A stretch of 64,000 bases of DNA, taken from assembly GCA_033851955.1 (NCBI GenBank), contig JAWSVK010000008.1, positions 35,377 to 99,376 of the forward strand, given 5' to 3'. The stretch comes from Profundibacter sp033851955. GTDB lineage: Bacteria; Pseudomonadota; Alphaproteobacteria; Rhodobacterales; Rhodobacteraceae. The position numbers and the translations under genes are program-made. The notes under the pieces are model-generated. The model had not been told where the DNA came from. It did not search any database and saw only the letters and a program-made list of their open reading frames with translations. Below are positions 42,450 through 51,169 of this stretch, one piece after another; positions within the stretch are counted from its first letter, which is position 1; every line of letters starts with the position of its first letter.

Positions 42450-43238
42450 ATGTCAGATTTGTTAAAAGGCAAACGCGGGTTGATTATGGGCGTCGCGAAC
42501 CAACGCTCCATCGCTTGGGGTATTGCCTCGGCCATGGCCGAGGCGGGGGCCGAATTGGCCTTTACCTATCAGGGCGAAGCCTTTGGCAAACGGGTTGAGC
42601 CGCTGGCACAATCGTTGGGTTCAAGCATTCTGGTAGATGTAGACGTCACCGATGATGCATCAATGGACAAAGCGTTCGATCAGATCAAATCCGAATGGGG
42701 TGGGCTGGATTTCGTGGTCCACGCATTGGCGTTTTCTGACAAGGACGAGTTGACAGGGCGTTTCGTTGACACCTCGCGGGCCAACTTCAAGAACTCGCTG
42801 GATATCTCGTGTTATTCGCTGATCGACGTGGCGCGCCGCGCCGCGCCGTTGATGAATGACGGTGGCACCATCATGACGCTGACCTTCCAAGGCTCCAACC
42901 GTGTCACGCCGTTTTACAACGTGATGGGTGTGGCCAAAGCAGCGCTGGAATCTGCCGTGCGTTACCTTGCCAACGACCTTGGCCCTGACGGCATTCGTGT
43001 GAACGCGATTTCACCCGGCCCGATGAAAACCCTCGCCGGTGCAGCCATCGGTGGTGCGCGTAAAACCTACCGTTCTACCGAGGCCAACGCGCCGATGCGT
43101 GCCAATGCCACCCTTGAAGCCGTCGGCGGCACCGCCGTTTATCTGGCGTCGGACGCGGGCAATTGCACCACAGGCGAAATCATCCATGTGGATGGCGGCT
43201 ATCACGTGTTGGGCATGGCGCAGCCCGAAAACCTGTAG
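42450..43238 (+). CDS. fabI: Enoyl-[ACP] reductase (NADH), FabI type
   Basis: A 262-residue short-chain-dehydrogenase-type reductase completing each elongation cycle. The cofactor motif GVANQRSIAWGIASAMAEAG is the typical FabI glycine loop. The catalytic YxxxxxxK is in FYNVMGVAKAALESA, and RVNAISPGPMKTLA follows. The ATG at 42450 fits better than the TTG at 42444. It is the third gene of the fab run, eight bases after fabB. Confidence 0.96.
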   Translation: MSDLLKGKRGLIMGVANQRSIAWGIASAMAEAGAELAFTYQGEAFGKRVEPLAQSLGSSILVDVDVTDDASMDKAFDQIKSEWGGLDFVVHALAFSDKDELTGRFVDTSRANFKNSLDISCYSLIDVARRAAPLMNDGGTIMTLTFQGSNRVTPFYNVMGVAKAALESAVRYLANDLGPDGIRVNAISPGPMKTLAGAAIGGARKTYRSTEANAPMRANATLEAVGGTAVYLASDAGNCTTGEIIHVDGGYHVLGMAQPENL

Positions 43239-43383
43239 GTTTTTGGGCCCACCCCGCCGCTCATCAAGCCTGACAGCTTTCTTCGCTTAGCGCCCAAACG
43301 GCGGTGCCGAGTGGATAAATCTTTCACATGGATTTCATATCCGCATTTTCTGTGCCACTCTGCCCAAAAGAGGAGCGCAGTTC

Positions 43384-44070
43384 ATGCCCATCACCACATG
43401 TGTTTTTGACGCCTATGGCACCCTGTTCGATGTATCCGCCGCCGCCCGAGAGGCCGCATCAGAGCCCGGCAATGAGACCTTTGCCAATGTTTGGCAAAAG
43501 CTGGCAAATGACTGGCGCTTAAAGCAATTACAATACACCTGGTTGCGGGCCGTGGCGGATGCCCATACGGATTTTTGGCAGGTCACACAGGACGGATTGG
43601 ATTGGGCGCTTGAGGCCAATAACCTGTCTGATCCAGATCTGCGCGAACGCCTGCTTGCGCTCTACTGGGAATTGTCCGCCTATCCAGAGGTCCCCGCCAT
43701 GTTGGCGGCCTTGAAAAAGGCCGGAATGAACACCGCGATCCTGTCCAATGGCTCGCCCGACATGCTGAATGGAGCAGTCAAATCGGCAGGGTTAACCGAA
43801 GTTTTGGACGATGTTCTGTCAGTCGAATCCGTCGGTGTTTTTAAACCCCACAAAAGCGTCTATCGGCTTGTGAATGAACGGTTTTCTTGCGCATCAGATC
43901 AGGTGTTGTTCGTGTCTTCTAATGGCTGGGACGCGGCCCACGCAACTGGTTTTGGTTTTCAAACGGCCTGGGTCAACCGCGCCGGAGAACCCATGGACCG
44001 ATTGCCATGGATCCCTGCCAGCACCCTGCCCGATTTGACCACAATTCCCGATCTTGCCGCCTCACTATAA
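43384..44070 (+). CDS. Haloacid dehalogenase type II (L-2-haloacid dehalogenase)
   Basis: A 228-residue HAD enzyme. Motif I is VFDAYGTLFDV with the nucleophilic Asp10-type residue, motif II ILSNGSPDML, motif III the lysine in VGVFKPHKSVYRL, motif IV FVSSNGWDAAHATGFGF. The FDAYGTL and SNGWDA forms are diagnostic of type II 2-haloacid dehalogenases rather than sugar phosphatases. These yield D-2-hydroxyacids from L-2-haloacids. It lies ten bases upstream of a threonine dehydratase-like gene. Confidence 0.9.
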   Translation: MPITTCVFDAYGTLFDVSAAAREAASEPGNETFANVWQKLANDWRLKQLQYTWLRAVADAHTDFWQVTQDGLDWALEANNLSDPDLRERLLALYWELSAYPEVPAMLAALKKAGMNTAILSNGSPDMLNGAVKSAGLTEVLDDVLSVESVGVFKPHKSVYRLVNERFSCASDQVLFVSSNGWDAAHATGFGFQTAWVNRAGEPMDRLPWIPASTLPDLTTIPDLAASL

Positions 44071-44079
44071 GGACTCGTT

Positions 44080-45063
44080 ATGAACATCGATATGATCAAC
44101 GCCGCCGCCAAACGGCTAAAAGGCAAAGCCCGCCGCACGCCCCTGTTATCCTCGCCATTTCTAGATGAAATCGCCGGACGCCGCGTGCTGATCAAGGCCG
44201 AGAACTTGCAACACACCGGTTCGTTCAAGTTTCGCGGCGCTTGGTCGGCGCTGTCGGCCATGGACCCTGAGGTGCGGGCCCGTGGGGTGATCGCTTTTTC
44301 ATCGGGCAACCACGCCCAAGGTGTCGCTTTGGCGGCGCGTGAACATGGCACCTCGGCGGTGATCATCATGCCCGAAGATTCCCCCGCCATAAAGCTCGCC
44401 AACACCAAGGCTTTGGGGGCCGAAGTCGTGACGTTTGATCGCGCCACCGAGGACCGTGACGCGATCGGAGATCGGCTCGCAGCTGAGCGTGGTTTGACCC
44501 TGATCAAACCGTTTGACGAGCCTTTGGTGATCGCCGGACAAGGCACCGTAGGTCTGGAAATCGCCGAGCAGGCCGCCGCAATGGGCGTCACTGAGGCGCA
44601 GGTTTTAGTGCCCTGCGGCGGCGGCGGCCTGACCTCTGGCATCGCCTTGGCGCTCGAGGCCAAAGCCCCAAAAATGCGGGTTCATACTGCTGAGCCTGCG
44701 GGTTTTGATGATGTGGCGCGTTCGCTGCAGTCCGGCCAGCACGAGGTCAACGCCAGCACAGTTGGATCACTCTGCGACGCGATCATCACACCCACGCCGG
44801 GGCAGTTGACCTTTCCACATATGAAACGCTTGTGCCGGGCCGGATTTGTGGTGTCGGATGATGAATGTTTGCAGGCAATGGCCGCGGCGTTCAACCGCCT
44901 AAAACTCGTGCTTGAACCGGGCGGAGCTGCTGCCCTTGCCGCCGTGCTCTACCACGGCAACACACTGGAAAGTGACACGGTGATCTGTGTTGCTTCTGGC
45001 GGAAATGTCGATCCTGATGTATTCGTTACAGCCTTGGAAAAACACGCGAAAGGTACCCTATGA
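44080..45063 (+). CDS. PLP-dependent threonine/serine dehydratase
   Basis: A 327-residue fold-type II PLP enzyme. The PLP lysine is in TGSFKFRGAWSALS, the phosphate loop in CGGGGLTSGIALALE, and SSGNHAQGVALAA gives the substrate loop. It has no C-terminal ACT domain, so it is catabolic threonine ammonia-lyase, serine racemase or hydroxyaspartate dehydratase rather than IlvA. AGGA precedes the ATG. Its stop overlaps the next start (ATGA). Confidence 0.9.
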   Translation: MNIDMINAAAKRLKGKARRTPLLSSPFLDEIAGRRVLIKAENLQHTGSFKFRGAWSALSAMDPEVRARGVIAFSSGNHAQGVALAAREHGTSAVIIMPEDSPAIKLANTKALGAEVVTFDRATEDRDAIGDRLAAERGLTLIKPFDEPLVIAGQGTVGLEIAEQAAAMGVTEAQVLVPCGGGGLTSGIALALEAKAPKMRVHTAEPAGFDDVARSLQSGQHEVNASTVGSLCDAIITPTPGQLTFPHMKRLCRAGFVVSDDECLQAMAAAFNRLKLVLEPGGAAALAAVLYHGNTLESDTVICVASGGNVDPDVFVTALEKHAKGTL

Positions 45064-46256
45064 CCCGTTTTACGATTGCCAGCTTCAACGTCAAAAACCT
45101 GATTGGGGCCGATAAAGAATACTATCAATTCATGTCATATACCCCCGAAGAATACGCGTGGAAACAGGACTGGATGGCCGATCAGATCGTAAAGCTGGGG
45201 GCCGACATCGTTGGCTTTCAAGAGGTTTTTGAACAAGACGCCCTGACCGACGTGATTGCCGAGGCAGACCGCCGCGGGATCGCGACAAACGAGGTCACAT
45301 TGCCGGATCGTAAAAAGCGTTATGCCAAGAAAGCAATCTTTCGCAAACTGGCCTACGCTCCCTACACTGAGGCCGCGGTAGCCTTTGCACCCAACGCCAA
45401 TGATGGCGAGCCCGGGCACCGCCGCCCAGGCCTCGCGATCCTGTCGCGCTTTGGCTTTGAAGGCACGCCTGAGGTGATCCAAGACCTGTCGCCTGCATTG
45501 AAAATCCCGATGCGCGATTTGGGCGGCGAGGACGGCGGCCACTATACAGTTTCCCGCCTGTCGCGCCCCATTCAAAAAGCACGCATTCCAGTCGGTAATC
45601 AGGTTATCACCGTGTTCAACTGCCACCTAAAATCCAAATTGGGTGAATTCATCACACCCGAAGGCGCTGATTTTGCACCGGAATCTGATTTGCCCGAATA
45701 TGACGCGGTTGGCCGTGCCATGGGTGCACTCCGCTCTGCTCTGCGCCGGATGGCCGAAGCATGGGTGCTGCGCCAATTGATCGTCAAAGAACTTGAGGCG
45801 GGGTATCCGGTGATGGTTCTGGGCGACTTCAACGACGGTGAACACGCGGTGAGTTCCGAAATCATATCGGGTGAAAAGCCGTTCAAAAATTATTCTTGGA
45901 TGCTGCGCCACAACGCTAAAAACGGCCGTGACAGGTATTCGCGCGATGAAAACACCAAGATCCAAGAAGCGGTAGACTCCAAGCGTTTGCATTCAGCAGA
46001 AAAACTGTTTGTGCGTAAATCCCTGCGAGACATGATCTATACCTCGGCCTTTGGTGGCGTGTTCGAAAGCATCGATCAAATCCTGATGAGCCGCCATTTC
46101 CACCCCGATTTTGACGGTAAAATCGGCGAAATGGAATATTTCAGCGCCTATAATGACCACATCACCGACGGCTCGCATGATGAGGCACCTTACAACAAAT
46201 TGGCCTCGGACCACGGACAGATCATGGCACATATGCAACTGTTTGACCAAGGGTAA
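45060..46256 (+). CDS. Endonuclease/exonuclease/phosphatase-family protein
   Basis: A 398-residue EEP-fold metallohydrolase, longer than the one at 21955. Motifs: FTIASFNVKNLIG, DIVGFQEVFEQD, FNCHLKSKLGEF, VMVLGDFNDGEHAV and the final ASDHGQIMAHM. The insertions (about residues 150-235) are typical of a group of uncharacterised marine proteins. The start overlaps the dehydratase stop by four bases. Substrate unknown. Confidence 0.85.
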   Translation: MTRFTIASFNVKNLIGADKEYYQFMSYTPEEYAWKQDWMADQIVKLGADIVGFQEVFEQDALTDVIAEADRRGIATNEVTLPDRKKRYAKKAIFRKLAYAPYTEAAVAFAPNANDGEPGHRRPGLAILSRFGFEGTPEVIQDLSPALKIPMRDLGGEDGGHYTVSRLSRPIQKARIPVGNQVITVFNCHLKSKLGEFITPEGADFAPESDLPEYDAVGRAMGALRSALRRMAEAWVLRQLIVKELEAGYPVMVLGDFNDGEHAVSSEIISGEKPFKNYSWMLRHNAKNGRDRYSRDENTKIQEAVDSKRLHSAEKLFVRKSLRDMIYTSAFGGVFESIDQILMSRHFHPDFDGKIGEMEYFSAYNDHITDGSHDEAPYNKLASDHGQIMAHMQLFDQG

Positions 46257-46337
46257 GGAATACCCCACTAGGCAGATTCACGCAAAAATGCTAACCTACA
46301 TTTAGCCTGGTTATCTAGCCTCGGTCGCATGTTCCCT

Positions 46338-46361
46338 CCCGACGTGCGCCGGGGCTTTTTT
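46338..46361 (+). terminator. Terminator-like hairpin after the EEP-family gene
   Basis: CCCG and CGGG pair with a short inner stem and are followed by C and six T residues. It lies 82 bases past the stop, well before the pobA promoter. Confidence 0.5.
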
Positions 46362-46438
46362 GTTTCTCCTCCCGCTCCAAAAAGCGATCTGATCGCATCA
46401 CCCGATTAACTCAGCACATTGGCATTGGTGAACGTGTT

Positions 46439-46473
46439 AGGTAAAGTAGTTGACATTGCAAACTACTTTACCT
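46439..46473 (+). promoter_or_regulatory. Perfect 13-bp inverted repeat, operator candidate for the pobA-pca operon
   Basis: AGGTAAAGTAGTT (46439-46451) is exactly inverted at 46461-46473 around a 9-base spacer. It covers the predicted -35 box and reaches the -10 box of the pobA promoter, a position that suits a repressor. No regulator gene is adjacent. Confidence 0.7.
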
Positions 46474-46479
46474 GATACT
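46450..46479 (+). promoter_or_regulatory. pobA: Predicted pobA promoter
   Basis: A consensus TTGACA at 46450-46455 is followed after 18 bases by GATACT at 46474-46479. The start codon is 25 bases further on. The promoter lies within the inverted repeat. Confidence 0.55.
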
Positions 46480-46503
46480 ACATTTGAAACTGGAGGATTC
46501 TAC

Positions 46504-47673
46504 ATGCGCACACAGGTCGTTATCATTGGCGGCGGGCCGTCTGGCTTGCTGCTTGGTCAGCTTTTGCACCTAAAGGGCATTGATGCCATCGTGTTAGAGC
46601 GCAAAACCCGCGACTATGTGTTGGGCCGTATTCGCGCCGGCATCCTTGAGGTGGGTTTCGTCAATCTGATGCGCGAAGCGGGCGTTGGCAAACGCATGGA
46701 CGCCGAAGGTTTTATCCATGACGGCACTATGATCGCCTATGACAACACCCAAATCCGCATTGATTTCACCAAACACACCGGCACCCCCGTGATGGTCTAT
46801 GGCCAGACCGAACTGACCCGCGATCTCTATGATGCGCGTGAAGAAGTCGGCGCGCAAACCATCTTTAACGTTGAGGGCGTCGAAATCCACGGGGCCGACA
46901 CTGACGCGCCCTATGTGACCTACCACACCAAAGATGGCGAGCAGCGCATTGATTGCGACTATGTTGCGGGTTGCGACGGGTTCCACGGGGTCAGCCGCCA
47001 GACCATTCCGGCCTCGGTGCGGCGCGACTATGAAAAGGTTTATCCGTTTGGCTGGCTCGGGGTAATGTCCGAAACACCTCCCGTGCACGACGAGCTGATC
47101 TATTCCAGCTCGAGCCGCGGCTTTGCGCTGTGTTCCATGCGCCACGCCAATCTGTCGCGCTATTATGTGCAGGTGCCACTTGAAGATAAAGTCGAGCAAT
47201 GGAGCGACGCCAAATTCTGGGACGAGCTGAAACGCCGCCTGCCCGACAGCGCCTCTGACACTCTGATCACCGGTGCATCTATTGAAAAATCCATCGCGCC
47301 CTTGCGTAGCTTTGTCACCGAACCCATGCGCTGGGGGCGTTTGTTCCTGTGCGGCGACGCGGCGCACATTGTACCGCCAACGGGGGCCAAAGGTTTGAAC
47401 ACAGCCGCCTCGGACATTCATTATTTGTATAACGGTTTGGTTGCGGCCTATCATGACAATGAAGATGAAGGTCTGGCAGAGTATTCGGGTCGCGCGTTGT
47501 CGCGGATTTGGAAGGCAGAGCGGTTCAGCTGGTCCATGACCAACATGCTGCACCGCTTCCCTGATCAAAACGAGTTTGATTTACGTATGCAGCGGGCCGA
47601 GCTGGAATTTTTGGGCAGCAATGATGCGGCACAAAAGGTTCTGGCGGAAAATTATGTGGGGCTGCCTTACTAA
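46504..47673 (+). CDS. pobA: 4-hydroxybenzoate 3-monooxygenase
   Basis: A 389-residue flavoprotein converting 4-hydroxybenzoate to protocatechuate with NADPH and oxygen. The FAD motif is VVIIGGGPSGLLLGQLL, the second FAD segment is RLFLCGDAAHIVPPTGAKGLN, and the GCDGFHGVSR DG-motif lies between. Length equals that of the Pseudomonas enzyme within a few residues. GGAGG stands seven bases before the ATG at 46504. It heads a seven-gene operon; the last base of its stop is shared with the pcaD start. Confidence 0.96.
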   Translation: MRTQVVIIGGGPSGLLLGQLLHLKGIDAIVLERKTRDYVLGRIRAGILEVGFVNLMREAGVGKRMDAEGFIHDGTMIAYDNTQIRIDFTKHTGTPVMVYGQTELTRDLYDAREEVGAQTIFNVEGVEIHGADTDAPYVTYHTKDGEQRIDCDYVAGCDGFHGVSRQTIPASVRRDYEKVYPFGWLGVMSETPPVHDELIYSSSSRGFALCSMRHANLSRYYVQVPLEDKVEQWSDAKFWDELKRRLPDSASDTLITGASIEKSIAPLRSFVTEPMRWGRLFLCGDAAHIVPPTGAKGLNTAASDIHYLYNGLVAAYHDNEDEGLAEYSGRALSRIWKAERFSWSMTNMLHRFPDQNEFDLRMQRAELEFLGSNDAAQKVLAENYVGLPY

Positions 47674-48467
47674 TGGATATGATCAAACTAAACGGCATTA
47701 CAGTGCATTACGCCGATGAGGGTGACCCAAATGGTCGCCCCGTGGTATTTTCCAATTCGCTGGGCACGGATTTTCGCCTGTGGGATCAGCTGCTCCCGTT
47801 GCTGCCAAAAGGATTGCGCCTGATCCGTTATGATACCCGTGGGCATGGTCTGACTTCGGCCCCTGAAGGTGATTATTTTATGGGTGACCTGGTGGCGGAT
47901 GCCGCGGCCCTGCTCGACCACCTAAACGTCAAAGATTGTGTGTTTGTCGGCCTGTCTGTTGGTGGTATGATCGCCCAAGGGTTGGCAGCGGAACGCATGG
48001 ATTTGATACGCGCCATGGTGCTGTCAAACACGGCGGCTAAAATCGGCACGCCCGAGATGTGGCATGGCCGAATGGCTGAAATACGCAAGGGCGGGATCGA
48101 AGCCCTAGAAGAATCCATTATGGAGCGGTGGTTCTCGGCCAAATTCCGGCGCGAAGACGTGGCCACATTGGCCGGCTGGCGTCAAATGGTGTGTCGCACA
48201 CCGATGAATGGATACCTTGGTGTGTCCGCCGCGATTGCCGAAACCGACCTGTTTGAAAGCACGGCCCGTTTGACCCTGCCAACATTGGTAATTGCCGGTG
48301 CTGAAGATGGTTCCACCCCACCTGATTTGGTGCGCGAAACCGCTGATCTGATCAAGGGATCAAAGTTTCACCTGATCCGTGGGGCCGCACATATTCCCTG
48401 CGCTGAGCAACCCGAAGAATTCGCCAGCGTTCTAACGGCATTTCTAAAGGAACAAGGCCATGTCTGA
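47673..48467 (+). CDS. pcaD: 3-oxoadipate enol-lactonase
   Basis: A 264-residue alpha/beta hydrolase that opens beta-ketoadipate enol-lactone to beta-ketoadipate. The nucleophile elbow is GLSVGGM with serine, and the catalytic histidine lies in GAAHIPCAEQPEEF. The oxyanion region FSNSLGTDFRLWD is typical of PcaD. It overlaps pobA by one base and pcaC by eight. Confidence 0.95.
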   Translation: MDMIKLNGITVHYADEGDPNGRPVVFSNSLGTDFRLWDQLLPLLPKGLRLIRYDTRGHGLTSAPEGDYFMGDLVADAAALLDHLNVKDCVFVGLSVGGMIAQGLAAERMDLIRAMVLSNTAAKIGTPEMWHGRMAEIRKGGIEALEESIMERWFSAKFRREDVATLAGWRQMVCRTPMNGYLGVSAAIAETDLFESTARLTLPTLVIAGAEDGSTPPDLVRETADLIKGSKFHLIRGAAHIPCAEQPEEFASVLTAFLKEQGHV

Positions 48468-48840
48468 TCGCTATGACACGGGCATGAAAACCCGCCGCTC
48501 TGTGTTGGGGGATGCTCATGTTGACCGCGCCGAGGCGGGCAAGCTGACTTTTGATGAGCCGTTCCAAGACCTGATCACCGAAGGCGCTTGGGGCAGCGTC
48601 TGGTCGCGCGAAGACATCAGCAAACGTGACCGATCTTTGATCACGCTGGCCCTATTGGCCGCCCTTGGTCACTGGGAAGAAGTCGCGATGCATATCCGTG
48701 CCACAGCCAACACGGGGGCCACCCCGCAAGAGGTGCGCGAGGCGTTTTTACACGTCGCGATCTACGCCGGTGTGCCTGCCGCCAACAAAGCCCTAAAAAT
48801 CGCCAAAGAGACTTATGCTGAAATGGGAGTTGAATTGTGA
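48460..48840 (+). CDS. pcaC: 4-carboxymuconolactone decarboxylase
   Basis: A 126-residue helical AhpD-like protein that decarboxylates gamma-carboxymuconolactone to the enol-lactone. Family segments are LGDAHVDRAEAGKLTFDEPFQ, WSREDISKRDRSLITLALLAALGH and the HIRATANTGATPQEVREAF active-site helices. It is free-standing, not fused to pcaD as in some actinobacteria. The stop overlaps the pcaH GTG start. Confidence 0.95.
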   Translation: MSDRYDTGMKTRRSVLGDAHVDRAEAGKLTFDEPFQDLITEGAWGSVWSREDISKRDRSLITLALLAALGHWEEVAMHIRATANTGATPQEVREAFLHVAIYAGVPAANKALKIAKETYAEMGVEL

Positions 48841-49559
48841 AACCTGCTGAATATTACATGCGTGACCGGACGCGCCATGCGCCGGCCCTGACAAAAAGCT
48901 ACAAAACATCCGTGCCACGTTCGCCGCAATACGCCCTGTTGTCGCTGGAAAATTCACTGTCGGAAATCACTGGCCCAGTGTTCAGCCACAATGACATTGA
49001 TGCGCTGGATAACGACCTGATCAAAAACTACACCCACGGTGGCGACCCCATTGGCGAGCGCATCATCGTGCATGGCCGCGTGTTGGACGAAAATGCGCGT
49101 CCTGTGCCAAACACTTTGGTCGAAGTCTGGCAAGCCAACGCAGGTGGCCGCTATCGCCATAAGAAAGACACCTATCTGGCCCCAATTGACCCAAATTTCG
49201 GCGGCTGCGGCCGCACCATGACGGACGAGAACGGCTATTACTTCTTTCGCACTGTAAAGCCGGGTGCCTATCCGTGGCGCAACGGCGTGAATGACTGGCG
49301 CCCGGCCCATATTCACGTTTCGATCTTTGGCGCCGCTTTCGCCCAGCGTCTGATTACACAACTCTACTTTGAAGGCGATCCCTTAATCGCCAAATGCCCT
49401 ATCGTAAAAACGGTGCCCGATGCAGACGCAATCGAGCAGATGATCGCCAAGCTCGACATGAACGCGACCATCCCGCTGGACAGCATCGCCTATCGCTTTG
49501 ACATCGTGCTGCGTGGCCGTCGCTCGACCTTGTTTGAAAACCGTTTGGAAGGGAACTAG
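48837..49559 (+). CDS. pcaH: Protocatechuate 3,4-dioxygenase beta subunit
   Basis: A 240-residue catalytic subunit of the intradiol dioxygenase that cleaves protocatechuate to 3-carboxymuconate. The iron ligands are the tyrosines of NGYYFFRTVKPGAYPWRNG and the histidines of WRPAHIHVSIFG. The start is GTG, overlapping the pcaC stop (GTGA). pcaG follows after 65 bases that hold a palindromic repeat. Confidence 0.96.
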   Translation: MKPAEYYMRDRTRHAPALTKSYKTSVPRSPQYALLSLENSLSEITGPVFSHNDIDALDNDLIKNYTHGGDPIGERIIVHGRVLDENARPVPNTLVEVWQANAGGRYRHKKDTYLAPIDPNFGGCGRTMTDENGYYFFRTVKPGAYPWRNGVNDWRPAHIHVSIFGAAFAQRLITQLYFEGDPLIAKCPIVKTVPDADAIEQMIAKLDMNATIPLDSIAYRFDIVLRGRRSTLFENRLEGN

Positions 49560-49565
49560 GCGTAT

Positions 49566-49616
49566 TTCCAGAAAAAGTGGGAACCGGTTTTTCGGTTCGG
49601 AAATGCGACCAGAAAA
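49566..49616. repeat. Palindromic intergenic repeat between pcaH and pcaG
   Basis: The core GAAAAAGTGGGAACCGG continues TTTTTCGG, an imperfect palindrome centred on AACCGGTT. It looks like the short GTGGGAACCGGTTTTC-type repeat that is scattered through many alphaproteobacterial genomes. It occupies nearly all of the pcaH-pcaG gap. Confidence 0.6.
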
Positions 49617-49624
49617 GGATTATT

Positions 49625-50227
49625 ATGCAGTATCTAAAGGAAACCCCGTCACAAACCGCTGGCCCCTATGTTCACATCGGTTTGGCCCCCAAAGCTGCGG
49701 GCTTTGACATCTTTGATCAAGAACTGGGCTGGGACATCGCCGGACCAAAGGCCAAAGGCGAACGCATCCGCATTGAAGGCTGCGTCTATGACGGTACCGG
49801 CGCACCGATCAAGGACGTGCTGCTGGAAGCATGGCAAGCCAACACAGACGGCCATTACGCTCACCCCGAAGACGGGCGCAGCGTCGAGGAAGGCTTTCGT
49901 GGCTGGGGCCGTGTGATCACCGATTTTGAAACTGGGTTGTGGGGCTTTGACACCATCAAACCCGGCGCAACGCCTGGTCGAAATGGCACCACACAAGCCC
50001 CGCACATCAACCTGTGGATCGTCGCACGCGGCATCAATGTCGGGCTGAACACGCGGATCTATTTTGATGATTGTGACAATGGCGATGATCCGGTGTTGAA
50101 CCTGATCGAACAAACCCACCGCCGCCAAACCTTGATCGCCACCCGCACGCAGGACAGCAAAGGCGTCATCTATCGCTTTGACATCCATATTCAAGGCACG
50201 GGCGAAACCGTGTTTTTGGATATTTAG
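49625..50227 (+). CDS. pcaG: Protocatechuate 3,4-dioxygenase alpha subunit
   Basis: A 200-residue partner of PcaH, same fold without the iron site but completing the active pocket. Segments are TPSQTAGPYVHIGLAP, EAWQANTDGHYAHPED, the G-WGRVITDFETGLWGFDTIKPG block and APHINLWIVARGI. AGGA precedes the ATG at 49625. The 111-base gap to the next gene is larger than elsewhere in the operon. Confidence 0.95.
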   Translation: MQYLKETPSQTAGPYVHIGLAPKAAGFDIFDQELGWDIAGPKAKGERIRIEGCVYDGTGAPIKDVLLEAWQANTDGHYAHPEDGRSVEEGFRGWGRVITDFETGLWGFDTIKPGATPGRNGTTQAPHINLWIVARGINVGLNTRIYFDDCDNGDDPVLNLIEQTHRRQTLIATRTQDSKGVIYRFDIHIQGTGETVFLDI

Positions 50228-50338
50228 AACCTTCACGGCTCAATCAGAATCAGTGTTTATGCGGCTGTCCAAGCGAGCGATTGCATTGCAATAGCCTTCG
50301 GATTGCCGCATATATTCTACCAAACAGGATAGGCTTTC

Positions 50339-51169
50339 ATGACAAACCCTTGCATCATCTGCGTTGCCATCACCGGTAGCCTGCCCACCAAGGCCAACAA
50401 TCCGGCCGTGCCAATCACTGTCGCTGAACAGATCGAAAGCACCCACGAAGCCTTTGAAGCTGGCGCCTCAATCGCCCATTGCCACGTCCGTGATGATGAG
50501 GGCAAACCAACCTCGGACCCAGAACGGTTTGGGCTGTTGCTCGAGGGCCTGCGGACCCATTGCCCTGATATGATTGTGCAGCTTTCCACTGGTGGCCGCT
50601 CGGGTGCCGGTGTGGAACGGGGCGGTATGCTGCCGCTGTCGCCTGACATGGCCTCGCTTTCGGTTGGCTCAAACAATTTCCCAACGCGGGTCTATGAAAA
50701 CCAACCCGATCTGGTCGATTGGCTGGCCTCAGAAATGCTAAAGTATAACATCAAGCCAGAGATAGAAGCCTTTGATTTAAGTCATATATTTCAGGCTGCC
50801 AAGATGCAATCCGATGGCCGTCTAAAAGGGCCGCTTTATGTGCAATTCGTGATGGGTGTGAAGAATGCGATGCCCGTTGATAAGGACGTTTTCGACTTTT
50901 ACATCGCCACGTTGAACCGCTTGGCCCCTGACGCGCAATGGTGCGGCGCGGGCGTTGGTGCTGGACAAATCGTGGTGAACGAGTGGGCGATTGCGGCGGG
51001 CGGTCACACCCGCACGGGGCTTGAGGACAACATGCGCCTTGATCGCGACACGCTGGCCCCATCCAACGCTGCCTTGGTGGCGCGTGCTGCCGAGCTTTGC
51101 GCCAAATATGAACGCCCCGTGGCCAGTGCAAAACAGGCGCGCGCCATACTTGGTTTGGCGGGCGCATAG
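50339..51169 (+). CDS. BKACE-family enzyme in the pca operon (beta-ketoadipate cleavage candidate)
   Basis: A 276-residue beta-keto acid cleavage enzyme. Zinc ligands are expected at His47 and His49 (AHCHVRD) and Glu229 (GLEDN). It differs clearly from the window's other BKACE (303 residues). Its place inside the pca operon, directly before pcaB, and the absence of pcaIJ and pcaF suggest that it cleaves beta-ketoadipate with acetyl-CoA to succinyl-CoA and acetoacetate. BKACE members acting on beta-ketoadipate are known as I recall; here it is inference. Confidence 0.9.
   Translation: MTNPCIICVAITGSLPTKANNPAVPITVAEQIESTHEAFEAGASIAHCHVRDDEGKPTSDPERFGLLLEGLRTHCPDMIVQLSTGGRSGAGVERGGMLPLSPDMASLSVGSNNFPTRVYENQPDLVDWLASEMLKYNIKPEIEAFDLSHIFQAAKMQSDGRLKGPLYVQFVMGVKNAMPVDKDVFDFYIATLNRLAPDAQWCGAGVGAGQIVVNEWAIAAGGHTRTGLEDNMRLDRDTLAPSNAALVARAAELCAKYERPVASAKQARAILGLAGA

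Noticed and set aside
46594..47568. 324-codon open frame antisense to pobA
   Set aside because: It lies wholly opposite a well-supported gene, has a His- and Arg-rich composition typical of antisense frames, and resembles no family.
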